Below are positions 16,052 to 24,253 of a stretch of DNA of 40,462 nt, in pieces (position 1 is the first letter of the stretch; the number at the start of each line of letters is the position of its first letter). The translations under genes were made by a program, and so were the position numbers. Where the stretch lies: the NCBI GenBank assembly GCA_002503045.1, contig DAQW01000056.1, positions 575 to 41,036 of the forward strand. Direction: 5' to 3'. The DNA comes from Euryarchaeota archaeon UBA39 (GTDB lineage: Archaea > Thermoplasmatota > Poseidoniia > Poseidoniales > Thalassarchaeaceae). A model generated the notes under the pieces. That model did not search any database, was not told the origin of the DNA, and saw only the letters and a list, made by a program, of their open reading frames with translations.

Positions 16052-17578
16052 ATGGCACGACGGGGGCGAAAAAACCAAGGTCAAGGCCGAAAGAAACAAC
16101 AACAATCTCAGTTTGAAGAATTGGACAAGTACCCCGTTTCTCCCCCTCATTCATTTGCTAGAATCGTTCGTGATTTGAGAACTTTGAACATCATCTACCA
16201 AGTAATCGAACCCCCTCTAAATAAAAAAGAAACAGAACAGAAAGATCAGATTATGGAAATCTTTGTTCAAGCATTAAATGCAGATATCGAAGAAATTGAT
16301 GCAGATCCAGTTGCTTATCTACGTGCTGCAATGGATCAGATTATCAAGTCATATAGATTGAAAATTAGTAAAAAATCTAGATCTAAAATCTTCTACTACA
16401 TCCGTAGAGATCTAATCGGTTATGGTCGAATGGATGTACTCATGAATGATTCAAATGTCGAAGATATTTCTCTCGATGGAACCAATGTTCCAATCTTTGC
16501 ATATCATAGAAAGTTTGAATCTATTGAAACTACTATTGCTTGGCCTACGGATGATGAATTAGAAGCGTATGTAATCAAACTAGCTCAACGATGTGGAAAG
16601 CATATTTCAGTTGCAGAGCCTCTTCTAGATGCTACTCTAATGGATGGATCTCGAATCGTAATGAAACTAGGTAGAGAAGTTTCTACACGTGGTTCCGCAT
16701 TTTGTATTCGAAGATTCAGAGAAGACCCATTCAGTCCTTGCGATATTGTTGCATTCCGAACTATGACCAGTCTAATGGTTGCTTACCTTTGGATTGCATT
16801 TCAACAAGGTGTTTCAATGCTATTCGTAGGAGGTACTGCTTCAGGTAAAACAACAACTTTGAATGCGATGTGTCTGTTTATTCCTTGGCAAATGAAAATT
16901 GTAAGTATCGAATCTACTCGAGAAGTAAACATCCCTCAACCAAATTGGATTCCTGGATTAACACGACAAGGATTTGGAGGTGAATCTTCAGAAGGTGAAA
17001 TTACTGAGTTCGAATTACTAAAAGCAGCTCTCAGAGAACGGCCCGAGTATATTATTGTAGGAGAAATTAGAGGATCTGAAGCATACGTACTATTCCAAGC
17101 AATGGCTACTGGGCATTGTTCATATTCAACTGTTCACGCAGATTCAGTCGCATCACTAGTACATCGACTTGAAAATAAGCCAATTGATATTCCTCGAGTT
17201 CTTCTTCCTGCTCTTGAAGCAGTAGCAATCCAGATTCAAACTAGGATTAACGGGCGCCGTGTACGAAGGACAAAACAGATTGTTGAAATTGTAGGAGTAG
17301 ATCCTCATAGCCAAGAAGTAATCACAAATGAGGTGTTTAAATGGGATCCTTCGCGTGACGATTTCGATTTCAGCGGTAAATCCTATGTCTTAGAAAAAGT
17401 AATGGTGAAGATTAATTATTCTCAAGAAAAGATGCGAAATGAATTACGAACTAGAAAGCGAATCTTAGATTGGATGGTTCTGAATGATATCCGGAAATCG
17501 GATCAAGTTGCTCAAATAATTACAGAGTATTATGTTCGACCTGACGAAATTCTTGCTCGCGTAGACGGCCTACGCTGA
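16052..17578 (+). CDS. Type II/IV secretion ATPase (archaeal pilus, TadA/FlaI-like)
   Basis: A 508-residue hexameric assembly ATPase. The basic, Gln-rich N terminus is followed by an N-terminal domain and then the RecA-like core: Walker A GGTASGKTT, the Asp box VSIESTREVN, Walker B YIIVGEIRGSEA, and the His box ATGHCSYSTVHAD. It powers polymerisation of type IV pilus-like filaments. The ATG at 16052 is preceded by GAGGTGG. It heads a five-gene operon with two platform proteins and two pilin-like proteins. No archaellum-specific partners are present, so an adhesive or secretory pilus is more likely than an archaellum. Confidence 0.92.
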   Translation: MARRGRKNQGQGRKKQQQSQFEELDKYPVSPPHSFARIVRDLRTLNIIYQVIEPPLNKKETEQKDQIMEIFVQALNADIEEIDADPVAYLRAAMDQIIKSYRLKISKKSRSKIFYYIRRDLIGYGRMDVLMNDSNVEDISLDGTNVPIFAYHRKFESIETTIAWPTDDELEAYVIKLAQRCGKHISVAEPLLDATLMDGSRIVMKLGREVSTRGSAFCIRRFREDPFSPCDIVAFRTMTSLMVAYLWIAFQQGVSMLFVGGTASGKTTTLNAMCLFIPWQMKIVSIESTREVNIPQPNWIPGLTRQGFGGESSEGEITEFELLKAALRERPEYIIVGEIRGSEAYVLFQAMATGHCSYSTVHADSVASLVHRLENKPIDIPRVLLPALEAVAIQIQTRINGRRVRRTKQIVEIVGVDPHSQEVITNEVFKWDPSRDDFDFSGKSYVLEKVMVKINYSQEKMRNELRTRKRILDWMVLNDIRKSDQVAQIITEYYVRPDEILARVDGLR

Positions 17579-17596
17579 CCTTTAGGAGGCGGAATA

Positions 17597-18667
17597 TTGG
17601 CAAAGAAGAGAGATTTGAAGTCAAAGAAGCAATATGACTTCGAAGGCATGATTCTAACTCCGTGGCAGAAAATTTCTACAACACTTTTTGGAGGTATTTT
17701 TCGAGAGCGTGTTCGTAAAGATCAAGATTTAAGAAAACTGCTAGTTCAAGCCGATATTCGAGTAATGCCGGAAGTATACAAATCTACACAATTAATGAGT
17801 ACAATTGCAGTAATGATTGGATGTGGTGCACTTATGGCACTCGTTTTCTTACCTGGAGCAGGACTAATTGCAATCTATGAATCAATTCAAGACCCTGCAA
17901 CAGTAATGCCTTGTGTCGATTGGGAATTCTGGCATAAAGCAGATATTAATCCATCACAGCCAGGCAATGGATGCCCCCACTATACTACCCAAATGTTCCC
18001 ATTCTTGTGGAAAGCAATTATAGTCATTTTACTTGGTTTAGTAGTTCCTTATTCTGCAAACAAATATTTTGGTAATGAAGCAGAAAGGAAAAGATCTGCT
18101 CGAGCAGAACGATTAGAGAAATATTTGCCATATGCCTCATCTTATACAGCAGCAATGTCAGCTGCAAATGCTACACCAGTAAAGATTTTCAGATCTTTAG
18201 CCAAGAATGGAGAAATTTATGGAGATATTGCATATGATTCTTCGATGGTATATCGTGATATGACATTATTTGGTTATGATATCATTACAGCAGTCAAACT
18301 AGCTGTGGATCGTGCTGCTTCTGTATGGGTAACTGAATTCTTCCAAGGAATGGTTGGAACCCTTTCTTCAGGAGGTAATCTGAAACTATACTTCCTCAAT
18401 AGGGCTGAGCATTATATGAGAGAAAATAGAATCAGACTAACTGTTTTTCTAGAAACTCTTGCAATGTTTGCTGAGACATATATTGTGGTTGCAGTTGCGA
18501 TGCCACTTTTCCTAATTGTTATGCTAGTCATTATGTTCTGGGTTTCAGGAGCAGGATCCCAAATTTCAGAAAATATGGTTTACGGAATAGTGATGGGGCT
18601 ACTTCCGATGATTCATATTGCATATTCCCTATTTGTATGGCTAATGTCTCAAGAAAATGAAATGTAA
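17597..18667 (+). CDS. Pilus platform membrane protein (T2SSF/TadB-C-like), first
   Basis: A 356-residue integral membrane protein that should anchor the ATPase and extract pilins. The start is TTG at 17597, backed by AGGAGGCGG. A basic cytoplasmic N terminus precedes spans near residues 70-95 and 142-162. Between them is an exported loop with two Cys (CVDWEFWHK and GNGCPHY) that may form a disulfide. Residues 175-285 carry the T2SSF helical domain (YLPYASSYTAAMSAANATPV), and two more spans lie near 290-318 and 325-348. It lies between the ATPase and a second platform gene. Confidence 0.87.
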   Translation: MAKKRDLKSKKQYDFEGMILTPWQKISTTLFGGIFRERVRKDQDLRKLLVQADIRVMPEVYKSTQLMSTIAVMIGCGALMALVFLPGAGLIAIYESIQDPATVMPCVDWEFWHKADINPSQPGNGCPHYTTQMFPFLWKAIIVILLGLVVPYSANKYFGNEAERKRSARAERLEKYLPYASSYTAAMSAANATPVKIFRSLAKNGEIYGDIAYDSSMVYRDMTLFGYDIITAVKLAVDRAASVWVTEFFQGMVGTLSSGGNLKLYFLNRAEHYMRENRIRLTVFLETLAMFAETYIVVAVAMPLFLIVMLVIMFWVSGAGSQISENMVYGIVMGLLPMIHIAYSLFVWLMSQENEM

Positions 18668-18679
18668 GGAGGTGAAGAA

Positions 18680-20215
18680 ATGGCAAGAAAGAAGGGCAAG
18701 AAGAAAATAAAAGTTAGATTAGAACTACCCAAGGACGATTCTACTGAAACCAACTTCACCATTATTCTTGTTCTAGGTATGATGATTGGCATGAGTTGTA
18801 TGGGATTCTGGATTACTAATGCAGATTTAGTTTTCAAACCGATGAATCAGATGCCTATGTTTCTTAATTTGGCATGTCCAGATTCATTTGATGCAAATGT
18901 TCCTGTTCCACCTACATATGCAGACAATGAATCTTGTTTCCTAACCAGAGAGTCCCCCACTATCGAAACATGGAGTGAAGAATGGGATAAGATAAACTCT
19001 CCTGGTGCAGCCGCTTTTTTTGTAGTTCCTGGAATTGAACAACAAAGGCTTGGAAATTTACCGCATCCACCCCAAACTGCAGATGTCAGTTGTACGGCAG
19101 AAGCAGATAATAGTGGCACGTTTACACTTTCAATTGTTGAAAGAGCCTATGATTTATCGACAACTGTAATTGCATCTCAGGGAATGGTGTCTAACAGTGA
19201 AGAATGTGGCCTAACGAATGTTCCTGTTCAAGCAAATAGACAATACGAGTTATGGGTAGAAGTTCCAGGGGATCAACCATCTATCAGAACTTTTGAATTT
19301 ACATTAAGTGTAGACTCATACGATGGAATTCCTGAAAATATGAACAACAAATCATTATGGATTGGACCTAAGGTTGACCTAGGTCCCTTTTCTCTTCATC
19401 CAACTATTTTCGTAAATTTCTTTGGTCTAGGGCTACTAATCATGGTTTTTCCTGCTGCTTTGTATAGTGATGCTCAAGCTAGGAAAATCAAGGCGATTGA
19501 AGACAAATTTCCTGATTTCCTTAGAGATTTGGCAGAATATTGGAAGGGAGGATTGTCAATGGTGGTATCCGTAAGAACCCTAGCAAGATCAGAATATGGC
19601 GCTTTGAACAATGATATTCAGAAAATGTCGGACCAATTATCATGGGGAATTCCATTTGGTGATGTAATGAAGATGTTTGCAAACAGAGTAAACACACCAT
19701 TGGTTCATAGGGCGGTTTCTCTAATTGATGAAGCCAACAAAGCGGGTGGGAAAATATCTGATATCTTAGTTACCGCCGCAAACGATTCAAGAGAAATTAA
19801 ATTCTTAGAAGGCGAAAGAGTTCGGGCTATTGCTTCATACATTTCAGTAATCTGGGTGTCATATCTTGTTTTCATGGGAGTAATTGTAGTTCTTTCCAAA
19901 GTTTTCATACCTGCAATTGCTAGTTCAAACAGTGGAGGAGAATCCGAAAGTATTGGTAACATGCAAATCAACGCTGTTGATCCATTATTCTTCCTGGTTG
20001 TTTTCTTTTATGGAGTATCAGCACAAGCAGTTGGAAATGGAGCTATGGCTGGATTAATGGCAACAGGAAGATTAGCAAATGGGATGAAGCATTCAGGATA
20101 TATGCTGATTCTTGCGCTTTTTGCGTTTAACTTCGTTGCATTCTCTCCTGATTTAATTGGAGTTCCAATGTCAGAAGGCTTAGTGCATTCCATTGGTAGA
20201 ATGGCTCCAGGGTGA
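18680..20215 (+). CDS. Pilus platform membrane protein, second, with large exported domain
   Basis: A 511-residue T2SSF-type platform protein with AAGGAGGTG before its ATG. After a Lys-rich start and one span (about residues 26-47) comes an exported region of roughly 190 residues with several Cys, reading like a beta-sandwich (FTLSIVERAYDLSTTVIA, YELWVEVPGDQPSIRTFEF). A second span (about 244-265) leads into the platform domain (FPDFLRDLAEYWKGGLSM, GGKISDILVTAANDSREI), followed by three more spans. Such a large outer domain is not typical of TadC or FlaJ proteins. It probably pairs with the first platform protein as TadB does with TadC. Confidence 0.87.
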   Translation: MARKKGKKKIKVRLELPKDDSTETNFTIILVLGMMIGMSCMGFWITNADLVFKPMNQMPMFLNLACPDSFDANVPVPPTYADNESCFLTRESPTIETWSEEWDKINSPGAAAFFVVPGIEQQRLGNLPHPPQTADVSCTAEADNSGTFTLSIVERAYDLSTTVIASQGMVSNSEECGLTNVPVQANRQYELWVEVPGDQPSIRTFEFTLSVDSYDGIPENMNNKSLWIGPKVDLGPFSLHPTIFVNFFGLGLLIMVFPAALYSDAQARKIKAIEDKFPDFLRDLAEYWKGGLSMVVSVRTLARSEYGALNNDIQKMSDQLSWGIPFGDVMKMFANRVNTPLVHRAVSLIDEANKAGGKISDILVTAANDSREIKFLEGERVRAIASYISVIWVSYLVFMGVIVVLSKVFIPAIASSNSGGESESIGNMQINAVDPLFFLVVFFYGVSAQAVGNGAMAGLMATGRLANGMKHSGYMLILALFAFNFVAFSPDLIGVPMSEGLVHSIGRMAPG

Positions 20216-20219
20216 TATA

Positions 20220-20666
20220 ATGGAGAAATCGGCAAAATCAACAGATGCCCAAGTCCATATGATAGAGATGATTACTCTATTTTGGCTATTCTTTCTTTGC
20301 GCTGCTTTTGTCATTCAATTACAAGTTCCTGATACAAATCCTATCGCCTCAGATTCAGCATTACTAATTGCTGCAGAAGATGCTCATGCTCTTGCTTCAG
20401 CAGAAATTGATGAAAATGGGAATTTCACAATGACTACTCATTTAGCCGCTGAAGAACGGGAGGAGGCCTGTACCATTCTTCTCAATAGTTTACCTGAAAC
20501 TGTAACTGGAAATTGTTGGTTAGCAGTTGATGCAGAACCAATGGGGCGAGAAGGCATTGGAGAAATCCCTCCTGGACAAAGTCTCACAGTAATGCATTTA
20601 CATTCTGTCAATGGACATCTTTGGACCATAGGATTACAGGTTTGGCATATTGGAAGTGGTGCATAA
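20220..20666 (+). CDS. Pilin-like membrane protein (DUF7288-like)
   Basis: A 148-residue protein starting at the ATG at 20220, with GGTGAT overlapping the upstream stop. A short charged N terminus with DAQVHMIEM leads directly into one span (about residues 16-36). A predicted exported domain of about 110 residues has a single Cys pair. The arrangement parallels haloarchaeal DUF7288 proteins (RGQAxTLEA followed by a span), which sit next to TadA/TadC genes. It is likely a minor pilin or pseudopilin. Processing by a prepilin peptidase is uncertain because the usual Gly cleavage site is not obvious. Its TAA shares a base with the next ATG. Confidence 0.72.
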   Translation: MEKSAKSTDAQVHMIEMITLFWLFFLCAAFVIQLQVPDTNPIASDSALLIAAEDAHALASAEIDENGNFTMTTHLAAEEREEACTILLNSLPETVTGNCWLAVDAEPMGREGIGEIPPGQSLTVMHLHSVNGHLWTIGLQVWHIGSGA

Positions 20667-21094
20667 TGAATCGAAGTATGCGAAATGATGATGCTCAAAT
20701 GTTGTTGGCTACTGGGGTTGTACTTCTTCTCGCTCTTCTTTCTATGTCGATTTATGGAGTGAAAGTAGTGGGGATGGGTGAGCCGTATGATCCATCGGAT
20801 GATGCTGTACTTCATACAGCAGCAGAAGTAGACGAAGTTTGGGAACACACAATTCAATCAAGAATAACTAACTTAGAGGGTCTCGGGACTAATTTAGAAA
20901 TCTGTAATGATGCTGCGAAAAGTGTGCAAAGTGACCTTGTACGTCATGGAGAGCATAGAGGCGTAGAAGTGATTTTGGTGGGACTTAACGTCTCCATAGA
21001 TGGGAACGAATGTCATGTTTCTGCTGAAGCAGGAATTGCAGATAGAAATAGCCGGATGCTATTGATGCTAGAAGCAACAGTATTGTTACCATAA
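20666..21094 (+). CDS. Second pilin-like membrane protein
   Basis: A 142-residue protein beginning at the ATG that overlaps the previous stop; the frame is open further upstream, but that part lies inside the preceding gene. NDDAQMLLATGV precedes a single span (about residues 13-33), then an exported domain with two Cys. The DAQ motif before the span matches the neighbouring pilin-like protein and suggests a shared sorting or processing signal. It is the last gene of the pilus operon and converges directly on the 2PGK-like kinase. Confidence 0.72.
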   Translation: MNRSMRNDDAQMLLATGVVLLLALLSMSIYGVKVVGMGEPYDPSDDAVLHTAAEVDEVWEHTIQSRITNLEGLGTNLEICNDAAKSVQSDLVRHGEHRGVEVILVGLNVSIDGNECHVSAEAGIADRNSRMLLMLEATVLLP

Positions 21095-21703
21095 TCATTC
21101 TAGATTTTGACGGATTCTCAATAGTGGATCATCGTGAAGTAACGGATCTATGCGTATCCAATCTGCTACTCTAGCCCGTTCCATTATTGCTCGTTGAATC
21201 GCTCTGATTCGATCAAATGCTAAAACATAACGAGATGAACCGCGATATGTTCCTTCTTCTCTTTTCATAATAAATTCTCTATGTTGATTTTCAGCATCAG
21301 CTGTTGCCACAATACCAATTGCTCTACCACCTGCTTCTCTCCAGTCCCTTAACCAAGAGGATTTGGGAATAATGTGGACACCCTCAATTACTAAATCTAC
21401 ACCCTGTGCTCTAGCTCTGTCAATTACTGCATCAATTCCTTTCTCTACAACTTCTGATGCGTCTAACCAATCATTAACTGGGTCTCCTGTTTCTCCCTTT
21501 GAATAAGAAGAACGATGCAACGCTGGAGATTCATTCATTCCAGTATTGCATCGTAACACTTCTCTAATTGTATCAGTAGATACACATCGACTAAAATCAA
21601 GTTCATGTGCTACCATATGAGCTAATGTAGATTTTCCAGTCCCTGTAGCGCCTGCTATAATTGCCAAACGAGGAACTCGAGTTCTCTGTAATTCCTCTTT
21701 CAT
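21095..21703 (-). CDS. 2-phosphoglycerate kinase-like P-loop kinase
   Basis: A 202-residue P-loop kinase. GATGTGKS at 18-25 and FSRCVSTDTIREVLR closely follow archaeal 2-phosphoglycerate kinase, which makes 2,3-bisphosphoglycerate on the way to the thermoprotectant cyclic form. PALHRSSYSKG and LVIEGVHIIPKS also fit. The N-terminal ATP-cone-like domain of the methanogen enzyme is missing, and an osmolyte role would be odd for a plankton archaeon, so the substrate is uncertain. It lies 34 bases downstream of pyrI in the same direction. Confidence 0.75.
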   Translation of the reverse strand: MKEELQRTRVPRLAIIAGATGTGKSTLAHMVAHELDFSRCVSTDTIREVLRCNTGMNESPALHRSSYSKGETGDPVNDWLDASEVVEKGIDAVIDRARAQGVDLVIEGVHIIPKSSWLRDWREAGGRAIGIVATADAENQHREFIMKREEGTYRGSSRYVLAFDRIRAIQRAIMERARVADWIRIDPLLHDDPLLRIRQNLE

Positions 21704-21737
21704 GATTTACACCAATTCTTTACTATTCTTGAGATAA

Positions 21738-22211
21738 TCAAATTAAATGATTTACAATATCATCAACAGATTGACTTTTTCCACAATATGCACATCTAAG
21801 TTCAAGAGGATTGGTTGAATGAACTAAAATTCTGTGAGGAAGGGGTTCCCTTGGATTCGTAGTAATACAGTTAGAAAACGAACAACGTGCTAAGTTAGTT
21901 AATTCTGAACCAAGTACTACTTCTCTTTTCTCAGCAACTCGATAATCTCGAATTATTGCTACTGATGCATTAGGTGCAATTATTGCTAATCTATCTAACT
22001 CTTCTTGAGTTAATTCTCTATCTTCTACTTTCATAACATCCTTTCTGTCTAACTTCTTACTTGGAACATTCATTACCAAAGAAATCGGAGTGCTACGACT
22101 ATCAAGTAATCCTAACATTCCTAAAACCTTCAATGCTGAACCAGCTGGTACATGATCTATCACAGTACCATTCTGAATGGCTGTTACCCTACGCATTCCT
22201 TCCTCACTCAT
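21738..22211 (-). CDS. pyrI: Aspartate carbamoyltransferase regulatory subunit
   Basis: A 157-residue regulatory chain that binds CTP/ATP and links catalytic trimers. The allosteric domain includes GTVIDHVPAGSALKVLGML and the KKLDRKDVMKVEDREL stretch. The C-terminal zinc domain has CSFSNC (CX4C) and CAYC (CX2C), complete for one Zn. Its start overlaps the pyrB stop by four bases (ATGA), the usual archaeal pyrBI order. This implies feedback control of pyrimidine synthesis by nucleotides at the protein level. Confidence 0.95.
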   Translation of the reverse strand: MSEEGMRRVTAIQNGTVIDHVPAGSALKVLGMLGLLDSRSTPISLVMNVPSKKLDRKDVMKVEDRELTQEELDRLAIIAPNASVAIIRDYRVAEKREVVLGSELTNLARCSFSNCITTNPREPLPHRILVHSTNPLELRCAYCGKSQSVDDIVNHLI

Positions 22212-23143
22212 TCACTCACCACCTCTGGAACTTCAACTCCAAGTAAACGACATAATAACGACATTCTAGCGACTACACCATAGAATGCTTGTTCGAAATA
22301 CTTCGCATGAACAGTAGAATCCACATCTGGAGAAATTTCATCGACACGAGGTAATGGGTGCATGATTATCATATTCTTCTTTGCTGAAACTAAATCAGAT
22401 TGATTCAATTTGAAGACTCCTGCAACCTTTTGATATTCATCTTCATCAGGGAATCTTTCCTTCTGAATCCGAGTCATATAGATCACATCTAATTGTTCGA
22501 TTGATCCATGAAGGTCTTCGGTTTCTGTGATAGATGTTCCTGAACTACGAAGATCAGTAACTATTTCCTCCGGCATAGTCAAAGAAGATGGTGAAATAAA
22601 AGTCAATGAACATCCAAAACGTGCAAGTGCTTCGGATAAACTGTGGACTGTGCGGCCATATCTAAGATCGCCTACTAACGCAACATTAAGCCCCTCCAAT
22701 GTACCATGGCAAGTACGAATAGTAAACAAATCCAGAAGTGTTTGTGTTGGATGATGTCCAGCTCCATCTCCTGCATTAATTACAGGAATGTTGACTGCAT
22801 TTGATGAATAACGTGCTGCTCCTTGACGTGGATGGCGAATAACTGCGATATCTGCATATCCATCCATCATCTGCATAGTATCATACAATGTCTCACCTTT
22901 AACAACAGATGAATTCGCAACGTCGCCTAGGTTCAGAACTGCCCCTCCGAGTCTTTTCATTGCAGTTTCAAAGGACATTCTTGTTCGGGTGGAAGGTTCA
23001 AAGAAAAGATTGGCTAAAACCTTACCAGCAAGGATTGGTAAGTGGGTTTCACCTCTCGCTATTGGTAACATTCTTTCTGCGTCATCAAGTATAGACAATA
23101 TCTCTTCATTCGTTAGGTCATCCACAGTGATTAGGCTACTCAT
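22208..23143 (-). CDS. pyrB: Aspartate carbamoyltransferase catalytic subunit
   Basis: A 311-residue catalytic chain that condenses carbamoyl phosphate and aspartate, the first committed pyrimidine step. It carries FEPSTRTRMSFE (carbamoyl-phosphate loop), VIRHPRQGAARYSS, NAGDGAGHHPTQ and LVGDLRYGRTVHS, and later MHPLPR. The frame remains open upstream, but the ATG at 23143 gives the family-typical MSSLITVDDLTNEEI start; the extension reads like non-coding leader. A GC-rich inverted repeat sits in the leader. It is divergent from the heptose kinase-like gene. Confidence 0.95.
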   Translation of the reverse strand: MSSLITVDDLTNEEILSILDDAERMLPIARGETHLPILAGKVLANLFFEPSTRTRMSFETAMKRLGGAVLNLGDVANSSVVKGETLYDTMQMMDGYADIAVIRHPRQGAARYSSNAVNIPVINAGDGAGHHPTQTLLDLFTIRTCHGTLEGLNVALVGDLRYGRTVHSLSEALARFGCSLTFISPSSLTMPEEIVTDLRSSGTSITETEDLHGSIEQLDVIYMTRIQKERFPDEDEYQKVAGVFKLNQSDLVSAKKNMIIMHPLPRVDEISPDVDSTVHAKYFEQAFYGVVARMSLLCRLLGVEVPEVVSE

Positions 23144-23152
23144 GCTCGTCCC

Positions 23153-23169
23153 CTTCCCCGTAGGGGAAG
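23153..23169 (-). promoter_or_regulatory. Inverted repeat in the pyrB leader
   Basis: On the minus strand CTTCCCC-TAC-GGGGAAG, seven perfect pairs with a three-base loop, ends nine bases before the pyrB ATG and covers the place of a ribosome site. Its core CCCCTACGGG is repeated before the PaaG-like gene at 38569-38578. It could be an operator or an RNA hairpin controlling pyrBI. Confidence 0.5.
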
Positions 23170-23241
23170 AACTTCGACCATATTCCTTCCCGTTGAATTG
23201 CCATCTTTCTTCACGGCACTCCGTCGGCTTGATGTGAGGGG

Positions 23242-23254
23242 ACTGGGTCCCAGT
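23242..23254 (+). promoter_or_regulatory. Palindrome next to the heptose kinase start
   Basis: ACTGGG-T-CCCAGT, a perfect 13-base inverted repeat, ends three bases before the ATG at 23258. As there is no Shine-Dalgarno sequence, it may lie at the transcription start of a leaderless message or be a repressor site in the pyrB divergent gap. Confidence 0.4.
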
Positions 23255-23257
23255 ACC

Positions 23258-24253
23258 ATGCTGATTAGTAGGACGCCGGTTCGAGCATCCTTCTGCGGGG
23301 GCGGAAGCGACCTCGCAGCATTCTATGAGAATCATCCAGATGGGGGAGCAGTAACTTCTCTAGCCATGGCTCGTTATCTATATATCACTGTAAATCCTAG
23401 ATTTGATGATTCAATCAGAATCTCATATTCATCAATGGAATTTGTAGATGACATAAATGAAATTCAACATGAATTAGTTCGCGAAGCAATGATTTCTACT
23501 GGAGTAACTTCAGGGGTTGAAATTACCACAATAGCAGATATCCCTTCCCGAGGTACCGGACTAGGATCATCTTCTGCAGTTACGATTGGTCTCCTCAATG
23601 CATTGTCATCTTTGGCAGGAAATCCAATGTCTTCTGAAGAATTAGCAAAAGAAGCATGTAGAATAGAAATTGATGTTCTTGGTCAACCTATAGGGAAGCA
23701 AGATCAATATGCAGCTGCAATAGGAGGTGTAAACACAATCGGATTTCTACCAGATGGTTCTGTAAGTGTAGATCCATTATCTCTGTCAGAAAATACCAAG
23801 CAGCGAATTGAAAACGAGTTTTGTTTAGTTTATACTGGATTAACTCGTTCAGCAAATTCTGTTCTCTCAAAACAAAAAGAAATGACTGCAGATAGAATGA
23901 ATGAATTATCAACACTAAGACTCCAAGCTTTCCAAGTTAGATCCGCATTAGAAGATGGACGACTAAATGAAGTAGGTAAATTACTTGAAGAATCTTGGCA
24001 AATCAAACGAACGCTTGTAGATGGAATTTCAGGAGAATTACTGGACAATCTACATGATAAATTGATTGATGCGGGAGCTACTGGGGCAAAACTACTTGGC
24101 GCAGGAGGCGGGGGTTTTTTCTTAGTTCATGGTGACCTAGAGATGAAAGAACGATTAGAAAATTCTCTTAATCCAGAAAATAGAGTTCTTCCGTTATTAA
24201 TCGATTATGATGGATCAACCATCATTCATGATGATGGGAAACGATGGGGGTGA
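23258..24253 (+). CDS. GHMP kinase, D-glycero-D-manno-heptose-7-phosphate kinase-like
   Basis: A 331-residue GHMP sugar kinase. RTPVRASFCGGGSDL at the start is typical of the HddA heptose-7-phosphate kinase group. The phosphate loop is SRGTGLGSSSAVTIG, and LLGAGGGGFFLV is the third GHMP motif. The product would be a sugar 1,7-bisphosphate destined for an activated heptose or similar sugar, possibly for surface glycosylation. I start it at the ATG at 23258; the open frame extends 20 residues further but lacks family similarity. It overlaps the following surface protein gene by ten bases, which points to a cell-envelope role. Confidence 0.85.
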   Translation: MLISRTPVRASFCGGGSDLAAFYENHPDGGAVTSLAMARYLYITVNPRFDDSIRISYSSMEFVDDINEIQHELVREAMISTGVTSGVEITTIADIPSRGTGLGSSSAVTIGLLNALSSLAGNPMSSEELAKEACRIEIDVLGQPIGKQDQYAAAIGGVNTIGFLPDGSVSVDPLSLSENTKQRIENEFCLVYTGLTRSANSVLSKQKEMTADRMNELSTLRLQAFQVRSALEDGRLNEVGKLLEESWQIKRTLVDGISGELLDNLHDKLIDAGATGAKLLGAGGGGFFLVHGDLEMKERLENSLNPENRVLPLLIDYDGSTIIHDDGKRWG

